From positions 2,914,001-2,978,000 of the forward strand of contig CP138906.1 of NCBI GenBank assembly GCA_033977085.1: DNA of 64,000 nucleotides. Reading direction: 5' to 3'. Each line of letters starts with the position of its first letter. Position 1 is the stretch's first letter. Shown piece by piece: positions 31,099 to 42,166 of the stretch. The position numbers and the translations under genes are program-made. Under the pieces are notes generated by a model that did not search any database, was not told where the DNA came from, and saw nothing but the letters and a program-made list of their open reading frames with translations. Source of the DNA: Apirhabdus apintestini. GTDB lineage: Bacteria; Pseudomonadota; Gammaproteobacteria; Enterobacterales; Enterobacteriaceae.

Positions 31099-32276
31099 AT
31101 GAAAGGGATGCAAAAAATCAAAAGAGGGAAAACCTTTAACGGGCTAATTTCTTATTTATTAAAACCTGCTTCGCATCACAAATCAGTTCCATAGGTGATC
31201 GGTGGCAATGTCATAGAAAGCTTCGCAGAAGCACTAAGTGCAGAGTTCAATGCTACGAAGATCCAACGCCCCGATGTCAATAAACCCGTATGGCACAATT
31301 CTCTGCGTTTGCCTCTTAGCGAACAGCTTACCGCAGAACAATGGAAGCTGTTGGCTGACGACTATATGAAGCGTATGGGCTTCTCTGAGACGCATCTACG
31401 AGCTTACGTCCTACATGATGATAGAGAAGGTCAGCATATCCATATAGTAGCAAGCCGCATCGATGCAACATCCGGGAAGCTCTACTTAGGGAAAAATGAG
31501 AACCTTATCAGCACTCGTGTCATTCAACAGCTAGAAAGAGACTACCATCTAACCAAAACGAAAAGTCCTGATGATCATAACCCCTCTGCTTCACCTGCAA
31601 AGCGTAAAAAATCACGTAATGAAGCAATGCTGGAAGACAGAACCGGAGAGAAATGCGCAAAGACGATCATACAAGAAGCTATAGATACACTGCTCACAAG
31701 CCAGATTTCAGAAGACGAGTTTGTGCAGCAGCTTGCAGCTCAGAAGATAAAAGCTGTTCCTAACAGAGCGTCAACAGGGAAGATGAATGGTTTTTCCTTT
31801 GAGTACGCCAACATTTCATTCAAGGCATCCCAATTAGGTAAAAGTATTCATGGAAGAACTTAGAGCCATTTATTGTTATGAGTTCTCTTCCTGATAAAAA
31901 TGAGCCTTGTGTTTTGAATGATATTAAAGAAAATTTTAATGAAGCCAAAGAAACAGGAAAAAATGATTTATCTTTAGAAGAACATCAAACAGTAATTAAA
32001 TCTTGCTTCCCCCTGTTAAACCCAACAGATAATTTATTACCCTTACCAGAAAAAGCACTATCTGAAAATAATAATGTTTATACAGGAAAAGATAAGCCCA
32101 ATAGCAAGAGTTATATCGACATAACAATGAGGTGGTTAGAAACCATTCCTTTTATAGATTTGATAGTCAACCTTCAAAAAGCTAAACAATTCATTGTTAA
32201 AAGTTTACAAAAAACCCTTCAGGATTTTTTCTGCCACGTTCCTTTCTTTGGAACCACCATCTCTTTTATCTGTTGA
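31099..32276 (+). pseudogene. MOBP-type relaxase, interrupted by an amber codon and a frameshift
   Basis: The frame starts MKGMQKIKRGKTFNGLISYL, reaches TAG at 31192-31194 after HHKSVP, and continues in the same frame with VIGGNVIESF. The catalytic histidine motif HDDREGQHIHIVASRI follows. Near 31845 a one-base shift joins LGKS to SWKNLEPFIVMSSLPDKNEP, giving about 392 residues. The relaxase nicks oriT and pilots the strand into the recipient. The frameshift may be a base-calling error; the amber codon may be real. As written the protein is non-functional. Confidence 0.75.
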
Positions 32277-32553
32277 AAAATACACTCAAAAAAGCGGTTT
32301 TGGACTGAAAAATTAATCATGATAGAGCTATAAATAGCTATACCACTGATTTTAAGGAAAATAATTGATCGTTTATACCGATCTATAAAGTAACAATGAT
32401 AGGCAGCAACTATCAAACTATAAAATATCGATCGGTACAAATGATTTGATAACTTTGCAGCTTCGTACACAATGTACGTTGAAGGGACTATCGGCTAATA
32501 GATTGATTTTACTAGCCTATTTTCATTTTTTTACATCGTACAGGAACAAACGT

Positions 32554-33111
32554 ATGAAATACTTCATGATGAAGCGTGTATTGCTGGCGATTGCACTCCC
32601 TGTTTTGGTTGCTTATTTTGGGGGTGCTAAGGTTATGTCAGTTTATTGGGTACCCCTGTTTTTTATCAGTGCTATGTTATGTGCAACAGCTTATGGCAAA
32701 TATGTCGTTAAGAAGAATAACTCTGCCACTTTGAATTATCTTAATGATAATAACGATGGGATCTATCGTCATAAATTCAATGATTGTGAAATCCGGTTAG
32801 ACACAAATAAACAAGAGGTTTTCCTTAAAAATAGCGAAGGAGCAAATACATATTCTTTTGAGGAAATTAAAGAGTGGAGCTACAACATTACCTATGGTGG
32901 TGAAGTTGCAGGTGCTGGATTAAGCAGTATCAGAGAGAACGGTAAAACATTAGGTCAAAACCTCTCAGAAACAGGTTTATTTATTCGTGTAAAAGACGTT
33001 CGTAAACCAGAATGGCACATTCGGTTCTACCCCCAGAATGATTCTTTCAATTCGCGTAATGGGTTGAATGATTTGAAGGCTCAGTCTCAACCAATGGATG
33101 GAAATTTTTGA
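32554..33111 (+). CDS. membrane-anchored protein, DUF4755-like
   Basis: 185 residues from an ATG with AGGAAC upstream; the longer frame from 32446 lacks a ribosome site. Two N-terminal membrane segments (LLAIALPVLVAYFGGAKVM; VPLFFISAMLCATAYGKYV) precede a beta-rich domain with EVFLKNSEGANTYSFEEIKE and WHIRFYPQND. The layout resembles DUF4755 proteins of plasmids and islands, from memory and unverified. No function known. It lies between the relaxase and a strong bidirectional terminator. Confidence 0.65.
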   Translation: MKYFMMKRVLLAIALPVLVAYFGGAKVMSVYWVPLFFISAMLCATAYGKYVVKKNNSATLNYLNDNNDGIYRHKFNDCEIRLDTNKQEVFLKNSEGANTYSFEEIKEWSYNITYGGEVAGAGLSSIRENGKTLGQNLSETGLFIRVKDVRKPEWHIRFYPQNDSFNSRNGLNDLKAQSQPMDGNF

Positions 33112-33148
33112 TCAAAACTTAAATGCAGCAAGAAATTAAGTATCTTAT

Positions 33149-33190
33149 ACTTAAAACAGAATCTATATATGAACAGATTCTGTTTTAAGT
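33149..33190. terminator. bidirectional terminator
   Basis: ACTTAAAACAGAATCT pairs perfectly with AGATTCTGTTTTAAGT across a 10-base loop, with T-rich sequence on both outer sides. It separates the plus-strand gene at 32554 from the minus-strand genes that begin at 33185. Confidence 0.85.
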
Positions 33191-33604
33191 GTTTTTATTA
33201 TAGTTCGCCATATAGTTGAGATTTCTTTCTTTTAATGACCTAGCCAAAATAGAACGATCATATTTTCTTTTTTCGTTAATGAAAACCTTTTCACTATTTG
33301 TTTTGTTATTCAAAATAAAGTGAATAAGAAGACTGCACATTCTTCTTATTTTATCAGAATCGACTACTCTATTGTCTATATTGTTTATGAAGCAGTAATA
33401 AGAGGTAAGCATAAAAGATAAAACGACATCTCTGTTAGCTAACTCTATATTATCTATGTCATTTTTATACTTGATATAGAAACCTACACAGAAAAGGTAA
33501 GACTTTTCTAATATGTCTGACTCAGACAATCCAGACTCTTCGAGCTTTTTAATGAAGCGTTCAAAAAGTATTAGAAAACGTTCCATACTATTCAATTTTT
33601 CCAT
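33185..33604 (-). CDS. hypothetical helical protein
   Basis: 139 residues from the second ATG, which has AAGGA at 8-9 bases; the first ATG (33613) overlaps that site. All-helical, Leu/Ile/Lys-rich (MERFLILFERFIKKLEESGL; SYYCFINNIDNRVVDSDKIR). No family recognised. Low G+C like the rest of the island. It is downstream of the recombinase module and may belong to the same element. Confidence 0.6.
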   Translation of the reverse strand: MEKLNSMERFLILFERFIKKLEESGLSESDILEKSYLFCVGFYIKYKNDIDNIELANRDVVLSFMLTSYYCFINNIDNRVVDSDKIRRMCSLLIHFILNNKTNSEKVFINEKRKYDRSILARSLKERNLNYMANYNKNT

Positions 33605-33695
33605 AATTTGCATCCTTGCAATTGTTAACGTCCGTATTTCTGTTTATATAATTAGCATAATATTTAATCATGTCAATAGTTAAAACCTATCAATA

Positions 33696-34096
33696 TTATC
33701 TTTTTATAATTGGAAAGTTTTCTTCAATTTCGTGTTCTTTAATCCCTTTGAGATAACAAGAGTACTGAAGCTTAGCTATATTCTCTTGCAGTATATTGTT
33801 CAGGTTAGACAGTTCTGCAACTTTGATTTCTAATTTATCGATCTTTTCGTAGGCTTTTTTAATACTGGATGGTTTCTCAACAAGTTCACCGTTCTGCCTG
33901 ATAGCCTTCTTTTTAGCTGTGTATAAATTTACGATTTCTTTGTGTGTATATAAGGATTGCCTTGTTGGGGTTTTCCCGATTTTTTTGATACTTTTTTGCA
34001 TAAGTTGTTCCAAGTTAGCTTGTCGCCTTTCATGTTCCAGTCGGTGATTGAATAAAGTATATAATCGATATCTCTTCTACTTAAATGCTTTGCCAT
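33696..34096 (-). CDS. small coiled-coil partner of recombinase module (TnpC/GmtX-like; frameshifted)
   Basis: About 133 residues. The start MAKHLSRRDIDYILYSITDW at 34096 has AGGAGAG upstream; one base in an A run near 33985 joins it to KKIGKTPTRQSLYTHKEIVN. The middle (SIKKAYEKIDKLEIKVAELS, then NLNNILQENIAKLQ) is a coiled coil. It starts 9 bases after the third recombinase gene. A small protein of this kind ends Tn554 (tnpC) and gamma-mobile-trio (gmtX) modules; I assign it by layout and the TRQSLY-type start. Confidence 0.6.
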
Positions 34097-34104
34097 ACTC
34101 TCTC

Positions 34105-35547
34105 CTATTTTTTATTGAGTTTTTCTTTATACATAAGATGTAATTCTAACCATTGCTCTGCACCATATACGCCATCGTTCTTGTCTTGCTCAGTCTTGTA
34201 CGCCAACTTGTCTACAAGCTCGGCCAACTCGACGCTGCTGCTACCTGTTATTCCATCTAATCCAGGGAACCTGGAACATGGTTTGATGGAGTAGTGATGT
34301 TGGCAATAGCCCTGTTCTGTAGCAAGCACAGCTCCATGCACATCAGGATCAAGGTTCGAGTCAGAGATCCCACTATCAGTTCCTAAGAAAGGCTCAATCG
34401 TACTTTGCTTCTGTTCGCTTATGTCGATGGCATAACACTTCATGTGCTCTTCTGAAACATGGTTATAATCCCTATTGCTGGTAATCCTATTACGCCCGGA
34501 CCATCTTGCGATATCAAAATCAGACATTCCACCAAGGTAGGCAAACGTGTTTAATAAATGTCTCGCTTGATGACTATTTAGAATGAAAGGTTTGCCATAT
34601 TTATCTAAAAAACTATGTCTTTCGAAAATATTTGTTCCGCATTTCTTTTTTCCAATTTCATACATGAAACTTTTCGCTGTATACTTGTGAATCTGCCACA
34701 AATTAGTTTGTATATTTTCGGTAAGTTGATGACCATTAACAATACAGAGAGCATTGGAGTATTTTATCCCTTTTTCCCTGTCAAAATATGGAAAATCTGA
34801 TGGAGGTGAATTATGGATAGTTTGAAATAAAGTTATCAGTGTATAGGAGCACTTTTTACCCAAGAATGTTTTTTATCATTTAATAATGAATTTTTTATTT
34901 TTGCCTTATAACCACATTTCCATTTTTTATTAACATCATAGCCTAAAGCTTGATATACCTGAATGCTTGTTAGAGGTTGTTCTTCATCTATATCGGGACA
35001 GGTAGGTAATCTATAAACAGTTAGATTCTTTTCATGCCAGGCTGCAACGGATCTTGCATTCGCGGAAAGCTTCCTCAGCCTTGAAACTGCTTTTTGTGCA
35101 ACAGGCACCATTACGGTAGGTATCCATTTTATGTCTGCCCCATACCCTTTTCCAGAATAAAATCGAAGCCCATAATGCTCAACTCCATCTTTATCTTGTT
35201 CAATGATTTCACAATCGACTGGTAGAGCAAGGATCTCTGAAATTCTACTTGGAGCACACATCAAAAGAGCGAATACAGAACTTACATACTGATCCTTTTC
35301 ACTTAGCTCTAAATCTTCCTTTGCAAAAATACTGGCTAATGCTTCTATGGCAGATAAATTTGATAATTTACCGTTTTCTCCAATTACCTTTGAAAGAGGT
35401 TTATAATTATCAATTACTTTACATTTTAAAGGCGACCTCCATCCTATAAAAAAATTTTTGACTAATTTTTTTCCACCAAAAATATAGAAAACCTTTCTAA
35501 CTCTTTAGAGAGCCTGGATACAGAGCTTTCTATAAAGTTTTTTTCAT
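34105..35547 (-). CDS. tyrosine recombinase, third of the module (frameshifted)
   Basis: About 480 residues; shifts near 35460 and 34850. The catalytic domain shows the first Arg in LMCAPSRISEILALPVDCEI and the box II/tyrosine region NSHQARHLLNTFAYLGGMSD...NRDYNHVSEEHM. The C-terminal extension (about 100 residues) contains YCQHHYSIKPCSRFPGLDGI, Cys/His-rich. Restoring one A in an A run places the ATG at 35547, inside the end of the upstream recombinase gene. It would act with the other two in DNA integration or excision. Confidence 0.72.
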
Positions 35548-37226
35548 TATATTTAAAGCCAAATCAAAAACCATAGTATCACAATTAGTTATACATGCAC
35601 TACCTTTTAATTTAATCAGCGATGCTTCAATACTTTTTAAAACCACCATATCTCGCTGGAAATTCTTCTTCCTTGTTAGTCCTCTTCGGTAAATAATATA
35701 AGACTTTACAAAGTCAATAAATTCAAAATTCATTGAATTACCTTCATCCCAATGGTTTGTGTTTAATTTGATGAATGTTCCTAACCCATTCCAAATATTA
35801 TCATCCCATGTATGCATTCTCTTTTGATGATTAAATTGTTGTTTACAAAATTCGATGAATTGATCTAGATTTTTATCCTGCTCATCATTTGACGGTTTGA
35901 ATATTAAGAAAGTCATTCCCCCCTTATTCCATGTTTTAAAATGTTGGCAACGATCACAACTTCTATCGTTTTTATGTTCTTTTTTATGTCCATTGTGAGG
36001 GCTTTTTGTAATAAATCCCCTGGTATTCTCTTTTACCAAGAAATACATCTGATATATCTTTTAGATAACGTTCTACTGCTTTGTCTATAACATTGACGTT
36101 ATCAGATAAGTTTTTAATGTAATAACCTGCACTGGTGTCAGACGAATGATCCATTGCAAAAGCAATTGTGCTTAAGCTCCCTCCACTTCTTGCTAATAAT
36201 GTCCCGAAAGTGTAGCGAAACCTTACTGGATGAATTTTCAATAGTTCCCCTGTTCTTGGAGAATACATTTTAAACTTCTTAGCAAAATCTTTTAACCAAA
36301 ATCGAGCTTGACCTGTATTAATATGTAAAAAATCACATTTTAGGTACTCAGAGAAATCTATTTCATCTGCAACCTTACACAATTGAGTAATTGAAAGAAA
36401 TATAGGTAAATCGTCGAAAAACTTCTCATTCAAATCTTCAGAAATTATTTCTTTAACTTTGTTTATATTATGAGTTATTACTTTCATCAAATATTTCAAG
36501 ATATCTTCTGTTATTTCTATTTCTCTGAACGCCCCCTGAAAATATTATTCTTTTGCTTAGCTCTCGGTATTCTTAAAAAGCATCCTCTTTCATTCTTTAT
36601 AACATCTCGGTGTTTTAAAGACATAATTTGAATAGGCCTTCTACCGCTTAGTAGTAGAAGCCTCGTAAAAATATAACAATGATCATTTATTACACCTTGC
36701 TTTATACCTGTTTCAAGTCCATCTACTATCATTTTAATTTCCTGATCATTAAATGGACCTAAATTTGGGTCTCTTCTTTTAACTACATCTCCAAGACTAT
36801 TTGTAGGAATAGTTATTACTTTTAAATATTCATAAGCATTGTCTTCTATTCCATAATACCCAAGTTCTTTCCACTTAATTAAAAAACTCTTTAACACAAT
36901 AAACCCCCTATAATCTGCCATCTGCAAATCGCTATATGCACAAATAAGTTCATGTTCACTGAAAGTTTTTATATTATATACACGCAATATAGTTTTTATT
37001 TTATCAAACATTGTGCGTACTGACTCTGGTTCTTGTATTTGTGCAAAATATGAAAGAGTATGAATGAAGCCTTCATGATAAGTTTTATCCAGAAAATCAT
37101 ACACATATGATAAGTTAATAATTACCCCCTTTTTAGATTCCAGATATTTTTCCTGAGGTCAAACTCGTACCCTGCTACGCTAAATCTTATATTGAATTCT
37201 TCTTTAAGTATTTTCTGATTAATCAT
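35530..37226 (-). CDS. tyrosine recombinase, second of the module (frameshifted)
   Basis: About 565 residues in several frames (breaks near 37125, 36520, 36020). The ATG at 37226 overlaps the stop of the preceding recombinase (GATGATTAA). The catalytic features are RLLLLSGRRPIQIMSLKHRD (first Arg) and HPVRFRYTFGTLLARSGGSL...AFAMDHSSDTSAGYYIK (His-x-x-Arg, His, Tyr). A C-terminal part has RSCDRCQHFKTW, a likely zinc site, as in Tn554 TnpB-type proteins. Exact family not settled. Confidence 0.72.
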
Positions 37227-38440
37227 CTTTTATTACCTCAAATATTTTATACATCTTGTTTTGCATAGCTTTCTGGATTTCGCTACAGATCTCTTTTGTG
37301 AATCTTTGATTGTAGACTTTAGATATGTTTGTATTGGGAACCCATCCCATAACATAAGATCGAATTAACTCTTCATTGATGTTTCCATTTTCTATAGCCG
37401 CATTCCTTACCTCTTTAGAAAATTCATAGTTCCAAGTGTGCCTCAGTTTATGTCCTGAAAAATTCTTTGGTAAGCTGTCAATCTCTTTTATTCGCTCGAA
37501 TAACTTCTCATACGCCGCCATTGTCAACGGTAATCCTCTATTCAGCGAGCTACCCTGTGTTATGAACAGAAAATCATGTTTGTGCTTCTTTATGTTGTTT
37601 TGTCGTTCACTTTGTATATAAAAGTAGATCTTACTCTCCAGCCACTCTGACATGTAAATTTTTCTATTCAAAGTTTTAACAAGCGGCTGCTTGACCCTGT
37701 TATCTGTTAAATCATCAGGACGACGAATTATTTTGATTGTCCTGTTTTCAAGATCTATATCTCGCAAACGAATATTCAATAGCTCTCCTGCTCGCACACC
37801 CAACATGTACAGCATGATTACTATTAATTCATTCCTTATGCGAACACTCTCTGAAAATGGGTTTTGAGGTGAACTTGCTTTTATTGCAGAGAAAAGTTGC
37901 TTCTTTTGGTGATCATCAAGGGATTTTGACTCTGATGTATAATAGTCATCATCATAACAAAGTTTCGGTTTTTTGCTGTCCAGCGTTCTTATGAATAAAT
38001 TTTGTTTTTTATTTCCATTTTCTTATCGTATAAAAGGTAGTTAGAAAGCCATGTGAAATATCTACTGATCCAACTGATCCTGTTATATTTAGTTTTTACA
38101 CTGATTGGTTGTCTTCTTCCATCCGTAATTTTTACAACTTTTTTGTGGTGTGGTTTAAACCTAAATAATAGACCAGTTCATCGATCTCATAAGTAGTCAG
38201 GAATTCTAATCCTATTATTCTTTCTATTATGTTTATATTCTTCAGGTTTAAATAATCATACAATAGCATTAATGTCCTTATTACTGCTTCCATCGTCTTT
38301 ACCGAATGACTCCTGTTCCTGACTTCTACTGTTATATACATGTTCTCATAATATGTTGGAACATCGCTTTCTCTGTTGAATAATAAACAGTATCTTTCCC
38401 CATTATCAAAAATGAAGTTCTTTACATAAAAATTACTCAC
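37219..38440 (-). CDS. tyrosine recombinase, first of the module (frameshifted)
   Basis: About 407 residues. The start is GTG at 38440 with AAGGAGG at ideal spacing (MSNFYVKNFIFDNGERYCLL). After breaks near 38130 and 38020, the core-binding part leads to the catalytic domain: LYMLGVRAGELLNIRLRDID (first Arg) and FSGHKLRHTWNYEF...IRSYVMGWVPNTNISKVYNQ (His-x-x-Arg and Tyr). First gene of a four-gene minus-strand operon with overlapping stops and starts. Similar in position to TnpA/GmtY. Confidence 0.75.
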
Positions 38441-38884
38441 GCTTCCTCCTTTTTTACTTTTTATTCTCTCACTATGGTTGCAATTTAATTACCCTTAATT
38501 TTGACCGATCTTTCCAATCCTAAATAAATAATAACTATATGGAACAATTATCTTTTTTGCAAATTTTTTACACTTTGATTTATTAGTAGAACTAAACGCT
38601 GTTAGGTTTACTGCCTTTTCATTTTAATTACGAGCAAGTAGTAGAAATAACACCTTTAATAGCTAATGTAAAAAATAATGTAAATAATTTGAGATAAACC
38701 CTAGAAATAGTTTACAAAATTGTTGTTTAAAACATTACATGATGAAATGTATGCAGTACAAATTTATTTTCAGAAAAACCAAAAAAATATTAACACTCCT
38801 TTATCAGTAGCTATCTCTATGGAAATAAAAGCGTGATACAATGGTCTTCTGGTTTGCAAATGCATTTGCTATGGAAGGTTCACC
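38441..38884. other. AT-rich divergent promoter region
   Basis: About 440 bases between the divergent recombinase operon and the gene at 38885. No gene seen. A perfect palindrome GCAAATGCATTTGC at 38856-38869 lies 15 bases before the ATG at 38885 and could be an operator or cover the ribosome site. Confidence 0.5.
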
Positions 38885-39469
38885 ATGAAGATATTATCAA
38901 AACCATTTTTTATCGGATTAGCAACAATCATAGGCGCTGTTAGTGCTCTTTACGCAATATATTTCGGTTTCTATCCTAATGCACCAGATATGCAAAGGAA
39001 GGATGATATAATAGGAACTTGGAGATCATTTGATTCATATTCATATGCTGACCAGGGAATTATAGTAAGTTCGAAGTTAAAGACATCTTATTTCTCAAAC
39101 GGAAAGTACAATGTGAGCGGCGAAATGTCTTATAGAACCGATAAAATCAATAATGATAATTTGTTCGTATCCTATAGAGTTAATGGTGCAGGCGAATGGC
39201 AGATCAATGATAAAGAGTTAGTTATCTCTCTCAACAATTTGAAATCAAATCCTGATAAAATCATTTATAATGGAGAAAAAATAGATCTTGATAATTTATC
39301 TCTTCTTGAAAAACTCACAAACAAAAAGTTTCCTGCTGTAGAAGACATGCTTGCGAAAGGGGCAAGCCAATCGTATAGAATCATCATTGATAACCACAAT
39401 TATAAAAAACTCGATGTGATAAATCCCTTTGGAAATAATTTTAACATGGAAATCTATAGAGAGAAGTAG
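38885..39469 (+). CDS. membrane-anchored or exported hypothetical protein
   Basis: 194 residues. The N-terminal helix FFIGLATIIGAVSALYAIYF is an uncleaved anchor or signal. The rest is soluble, with GTWRSFDSYSYADQG and beta-strand-rich stretches (SYRVNGAGEWQINDKELVIS), like small periplasmic stress or lipocalin-like domains; no family recognised. GAAGGTTCACC precedes the ATG. An imperfect hairpin AAACACGGCCA/TTGGTCGTGTTT at 39481-39511 may end the transcript. 39512-39669 holds only a doubtful Cys-rich frame. Confidence 0.65.
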   Translation: MKILSKPFFIGLATIIGAVSALYAIYFGFYPNAPDMQRKDDIIGTWRSFDSYSYADQGIIVSSKLKTSYFSNGKYNVSGEMSYRTDKINNDNLFVSYRVNGAGEWQINDKELVISLNNLKSNPDKIIYNGEKIDLDNLSLLEKLTNKKFPAVEDMLAKGASQSYRIIIDNHNYKKLDVINPFGNNFNMEIYREK

Positions 39470-39669
39470 GCGTATGCATAAAACACGGCCAGTGTTCCAT
39501 TGGTCGTGTTTGTTCTTGTCTCGCATCCTGCTTTATCGCTACCAGAACCCCTACGTGCCTATCCCTGAAGGAATGAAGCGCTACTTCACTTCTTGCCGGT
39601 CCAAACGTCAGTATGTATGCTGCTTCTTTCTGCTGATAGTTTCTTACGACCATGTTATAGGTAAACAGT

Positions 39670-39885
39670 ATGTCTCAATACAAGATAGAAAAAAGAACTA
39701 AGTATGCTACAGATGGCTCAATTATCTCAACAGTATGGGATGTCTACCATGAAGACGGACGGGTTGCAGAAAGTGATCTGGTGTCGGAAGAGAAAGCACA
39801 GGAGATGGTTGAAGCTTATGAAACAATGGATGTTTTAAGTGAATTAAAACTCCCACCTCATCATAAAAGTGATTCAAAACCATAG
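39670..39885 (+). CDS. small hypothetical protein
   Basis: 71 residues, acidic: MSQYKIEKRTKYATDGSIIS, then VWDVYHEDGRVAESDLVSEE with a C-terminal helix. Frame quality and codon use look coding. GTAAACAGT precedes the ATG without a strong ribosome site. No function recognised. It is convergent with the gene at 39895. Confidence 0.55.
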   Translation: MSQYKIEKRTKYATDGSIISTVWDVYHEDGRVAESDLVSEEKAQEMVEAYETMDVLSELKLPPHHKSDSKP

Positions 39886-39894
39886 TGAATAGTA

Positions 39895-40356
39895 TTAGAT
39901 AGCAAGGATGCTATCTTTATACCATACACCATATAGTGGCCATATACGCCCATTACCTTTCACCACATTTCGATCAAATCTATAAGCCCCAGATATAGCA
40001 TGTGTTGCTCTTCTTCGGTATTCATCGAAACCAGAGTTGTCATTATCAACCAGAGCCTGCAATATTGATAACATTACTTCTTTCTTTCTCTGAATTGGGA
40101 ATGCAATATCGTTATCCTCATACATTTCGTAAAGACACACAAGAGCAAATGCAAAATCATCAAGACTCAATCTTGCAACAATATCACTGTATGTTTTCAA
40201 CTTGTTAGCGTTTATCTTATCTTCAACAAAAACCAGTGCTGATAATGCTGCTATATGTTTGCAATCTAAATAAGAAAGCTCTTTCTCAAAAAAACAATCC
40301 ACTAACACCTCATTGTTAAATACTTTCTTCAGACTAAGGTAAACCGTATTAATCAT
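39895..40356 (-). CDS. hypothetical protein
   Basis: 153 residues, helical, with FEKELSYLDCKHIAALSALV and FALVCLYEMYEDNDIAFPIQ. AAGGGCAGTAAG precedes the ATG. No family recognised. It stands alone between the small gene at 39670 and the NACHT operon, so it may be cargo of the same element. Confidence 0.6.
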   Translation of the reverse strand: MINTVYLSLKKVFNNEVLVDCFFEKELSYLDCKHIAALSALVFVEDKINANKLKTYSDIVARLSLDDFAFALVCLYEMYEDNDIAFPIQRKKEVMLSILQALVDNDNSGFDEYRRRATHAISGAYRFDRNVVKGNGRIWPLYGVWYKDSILAI

Positions 40357-40716
40357 CTTACTGCCCTTTTGTTTATCACATTATATGTAGATAACATATC
40401 AAGGATAAAAGTCAAAAGGACTAAAAAATACATTTCGTTAATTATATTTGAAAAAAACAAAAACCTTTTATATCCCCCTAGCAAGCTCGAAAAGAGCTGC
40501 TCCAAACTACTTACTATCATATTAGATCGAACATAAATAGCCTGAAATCATAGATGAGCAGAATTTTACACACTTAGGAAAGTACCAAAATTCTTATCTC
40601 TTATTATCATATTGTTTTTTAATGATTTATCAATCTTACTAAGTTAATGGGTATGTGTTAATATTATACTGGTACAATGAATTGTGTAGTTCACTAACAT
40701 AAGGTATGAGTGCATC
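40357..40716. other. AT-rich gap upstream of the NACHT gene
   Basis: 360 bases, very AT-rich, with no gene seen. It must hold divergent promoters for the genes at 40356 (minus) and 40717 (plus). No specific site is recognised. Confidence 0.5.
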
Positions 40717-42166
40717 ATGGGAGTAATTTCTGGAGCAGTATTAACCTCTGTTGGTAATGATATAGCCAAAAGAACAATAGCGTCTGTTTTTGAACTTTTA
40801 GCAAAAAAGTATCAACTTATGGATATACTAAAATTTAAGGAACATTACCTTGACTATTGTGAAAAAAACCTTGAAATAAAGACTTTAGTTTCCCAAGATA
40901 AATCTTTTAACATAGATGAGATTTATATCCCCATCCATATAATGCAGTCAGGCACTCAGACAAGGCAAGAAATAAATGACCTTACAGCTTTAGATAATGA
41001 TAGAGCTATATTGATAAAAGGATTAGCCGGACAGGGAAAATCAACACTATTGCGAAAATTATTATCTAATAATCCAAAAAGATTTAATCGCCTTCCTGTT
41101 TTCTTTGAACTAAAAAACTATAATGGTGGAACCTTAGAGACTGTCTATATCAAAATCATTGAGTCATTATGGAGTTGATATATCTGAATACGCGCTACAT
41201 AAATTACTTTCTGATAGTAATGTCAAAATCTATCTTGATGCGTTTGATGAAGTTAAACCTGAATTTAGACTTGAACTTGTTGATGAAATAAAACGTTTCA
41301 TTAACTCGTTTAACTGTCATGTTATCTGCACCAGTAGGCCTGATACAGAAATAGATACTCTTTCAGAATTCAGAACATTTACTGTATGTGAATTAACTGA
41401 AGAGCAAATATTTGGCATAATAAAAAACACAGCATCTGACAATGAAAAATGCGAAGAGTTGTGTGCGGCTCTTAAACGAAGTCCTTTACACACCAATAAA
41501 GATTCAATTCTCAAATCGCCTATATTAGTTGTTTTATTCTGCATTAGTTATAATTTAGGTGAAGAGATACCAAACACACTCTCACAATTCTATTCAAATA
41601 TTTTTGATACTGTTTTCCACCGTCATGACAATATCAAGGGTAAAGTTTACAGAGAGCGCCATTGGAATGATAACAGACGCATTTACAGAGAACTTTTCGA
41701 CTGTCTGTGTTTTATCTCCCTTAAAGATGGTCTAAATGGATTTAGTCATCAGAAGTTAGTCAATTTTGTATCAATTTCACTCAAGCATATAAATGAAGAC
41801 GCTTCCATAGCTGAAAAAGCCGTTAAAGAATTATCCTCTATCACAAATTTGATTATTGAAGATGGCTTTAATGAATATCGTTTTGTTCATAAGTCAATAC
41901 AAGAATTTTTTGCCGCATCCTTCATCACTACATTGCACCATGATAAAAAAATAGCATTTTACAAAAGATGTTTTAATGATTATTCTTTTCATACTACATT
42001 TCATAGCACTTTATTCTTTCTTGAAGAATTAGATTATTATAATTACCATGAATATGGTTTTATCCCCGCAATTACCGATTTCCTCGGCTTATCTCAGAAT
42101 ATAACAATTGATAATTACCCGATCCCTACCATTGTTAAAGATGCTTTTTTGACAAGATCTCTATGA
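40717..42166 (+). CDS. NACHT-domain NTPase, candidate antiphage NLR-like protein (one frameshift)
   Basis: About 483 residues; one shift near 41165. The N-terminal helical part (MGVISGAVLTSVGNDIAKRT) precedes the NACHT module: Walker A LIKGLAGQGKSTLLRKLL, Walker B VKIYLDAFDEVKPE, sensor CTSRPDTEI, and the winged-helix end motif FVHKSIQEFFAASFI. Bacterial NACHT proteins of this compact type protect against phages. There is no long repeat sensor, only a short C-terminal part. The next gene starts inside its stop (ATGA). Confidence 0.85.

Noticed and set aside
32219..32470. 83-codon minus-strand frame after the relaxase
   Set aside because: Overlaps the relaxase end, no ribosome site, no recognisable features.
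33185..34096. Toxin-antitoxin pair from the two small minus-strand genes
   Set aside because: The second gene is coupled to the recombinase operon and has a coiled coil; neither shows a known toxin or antitoxin motif.
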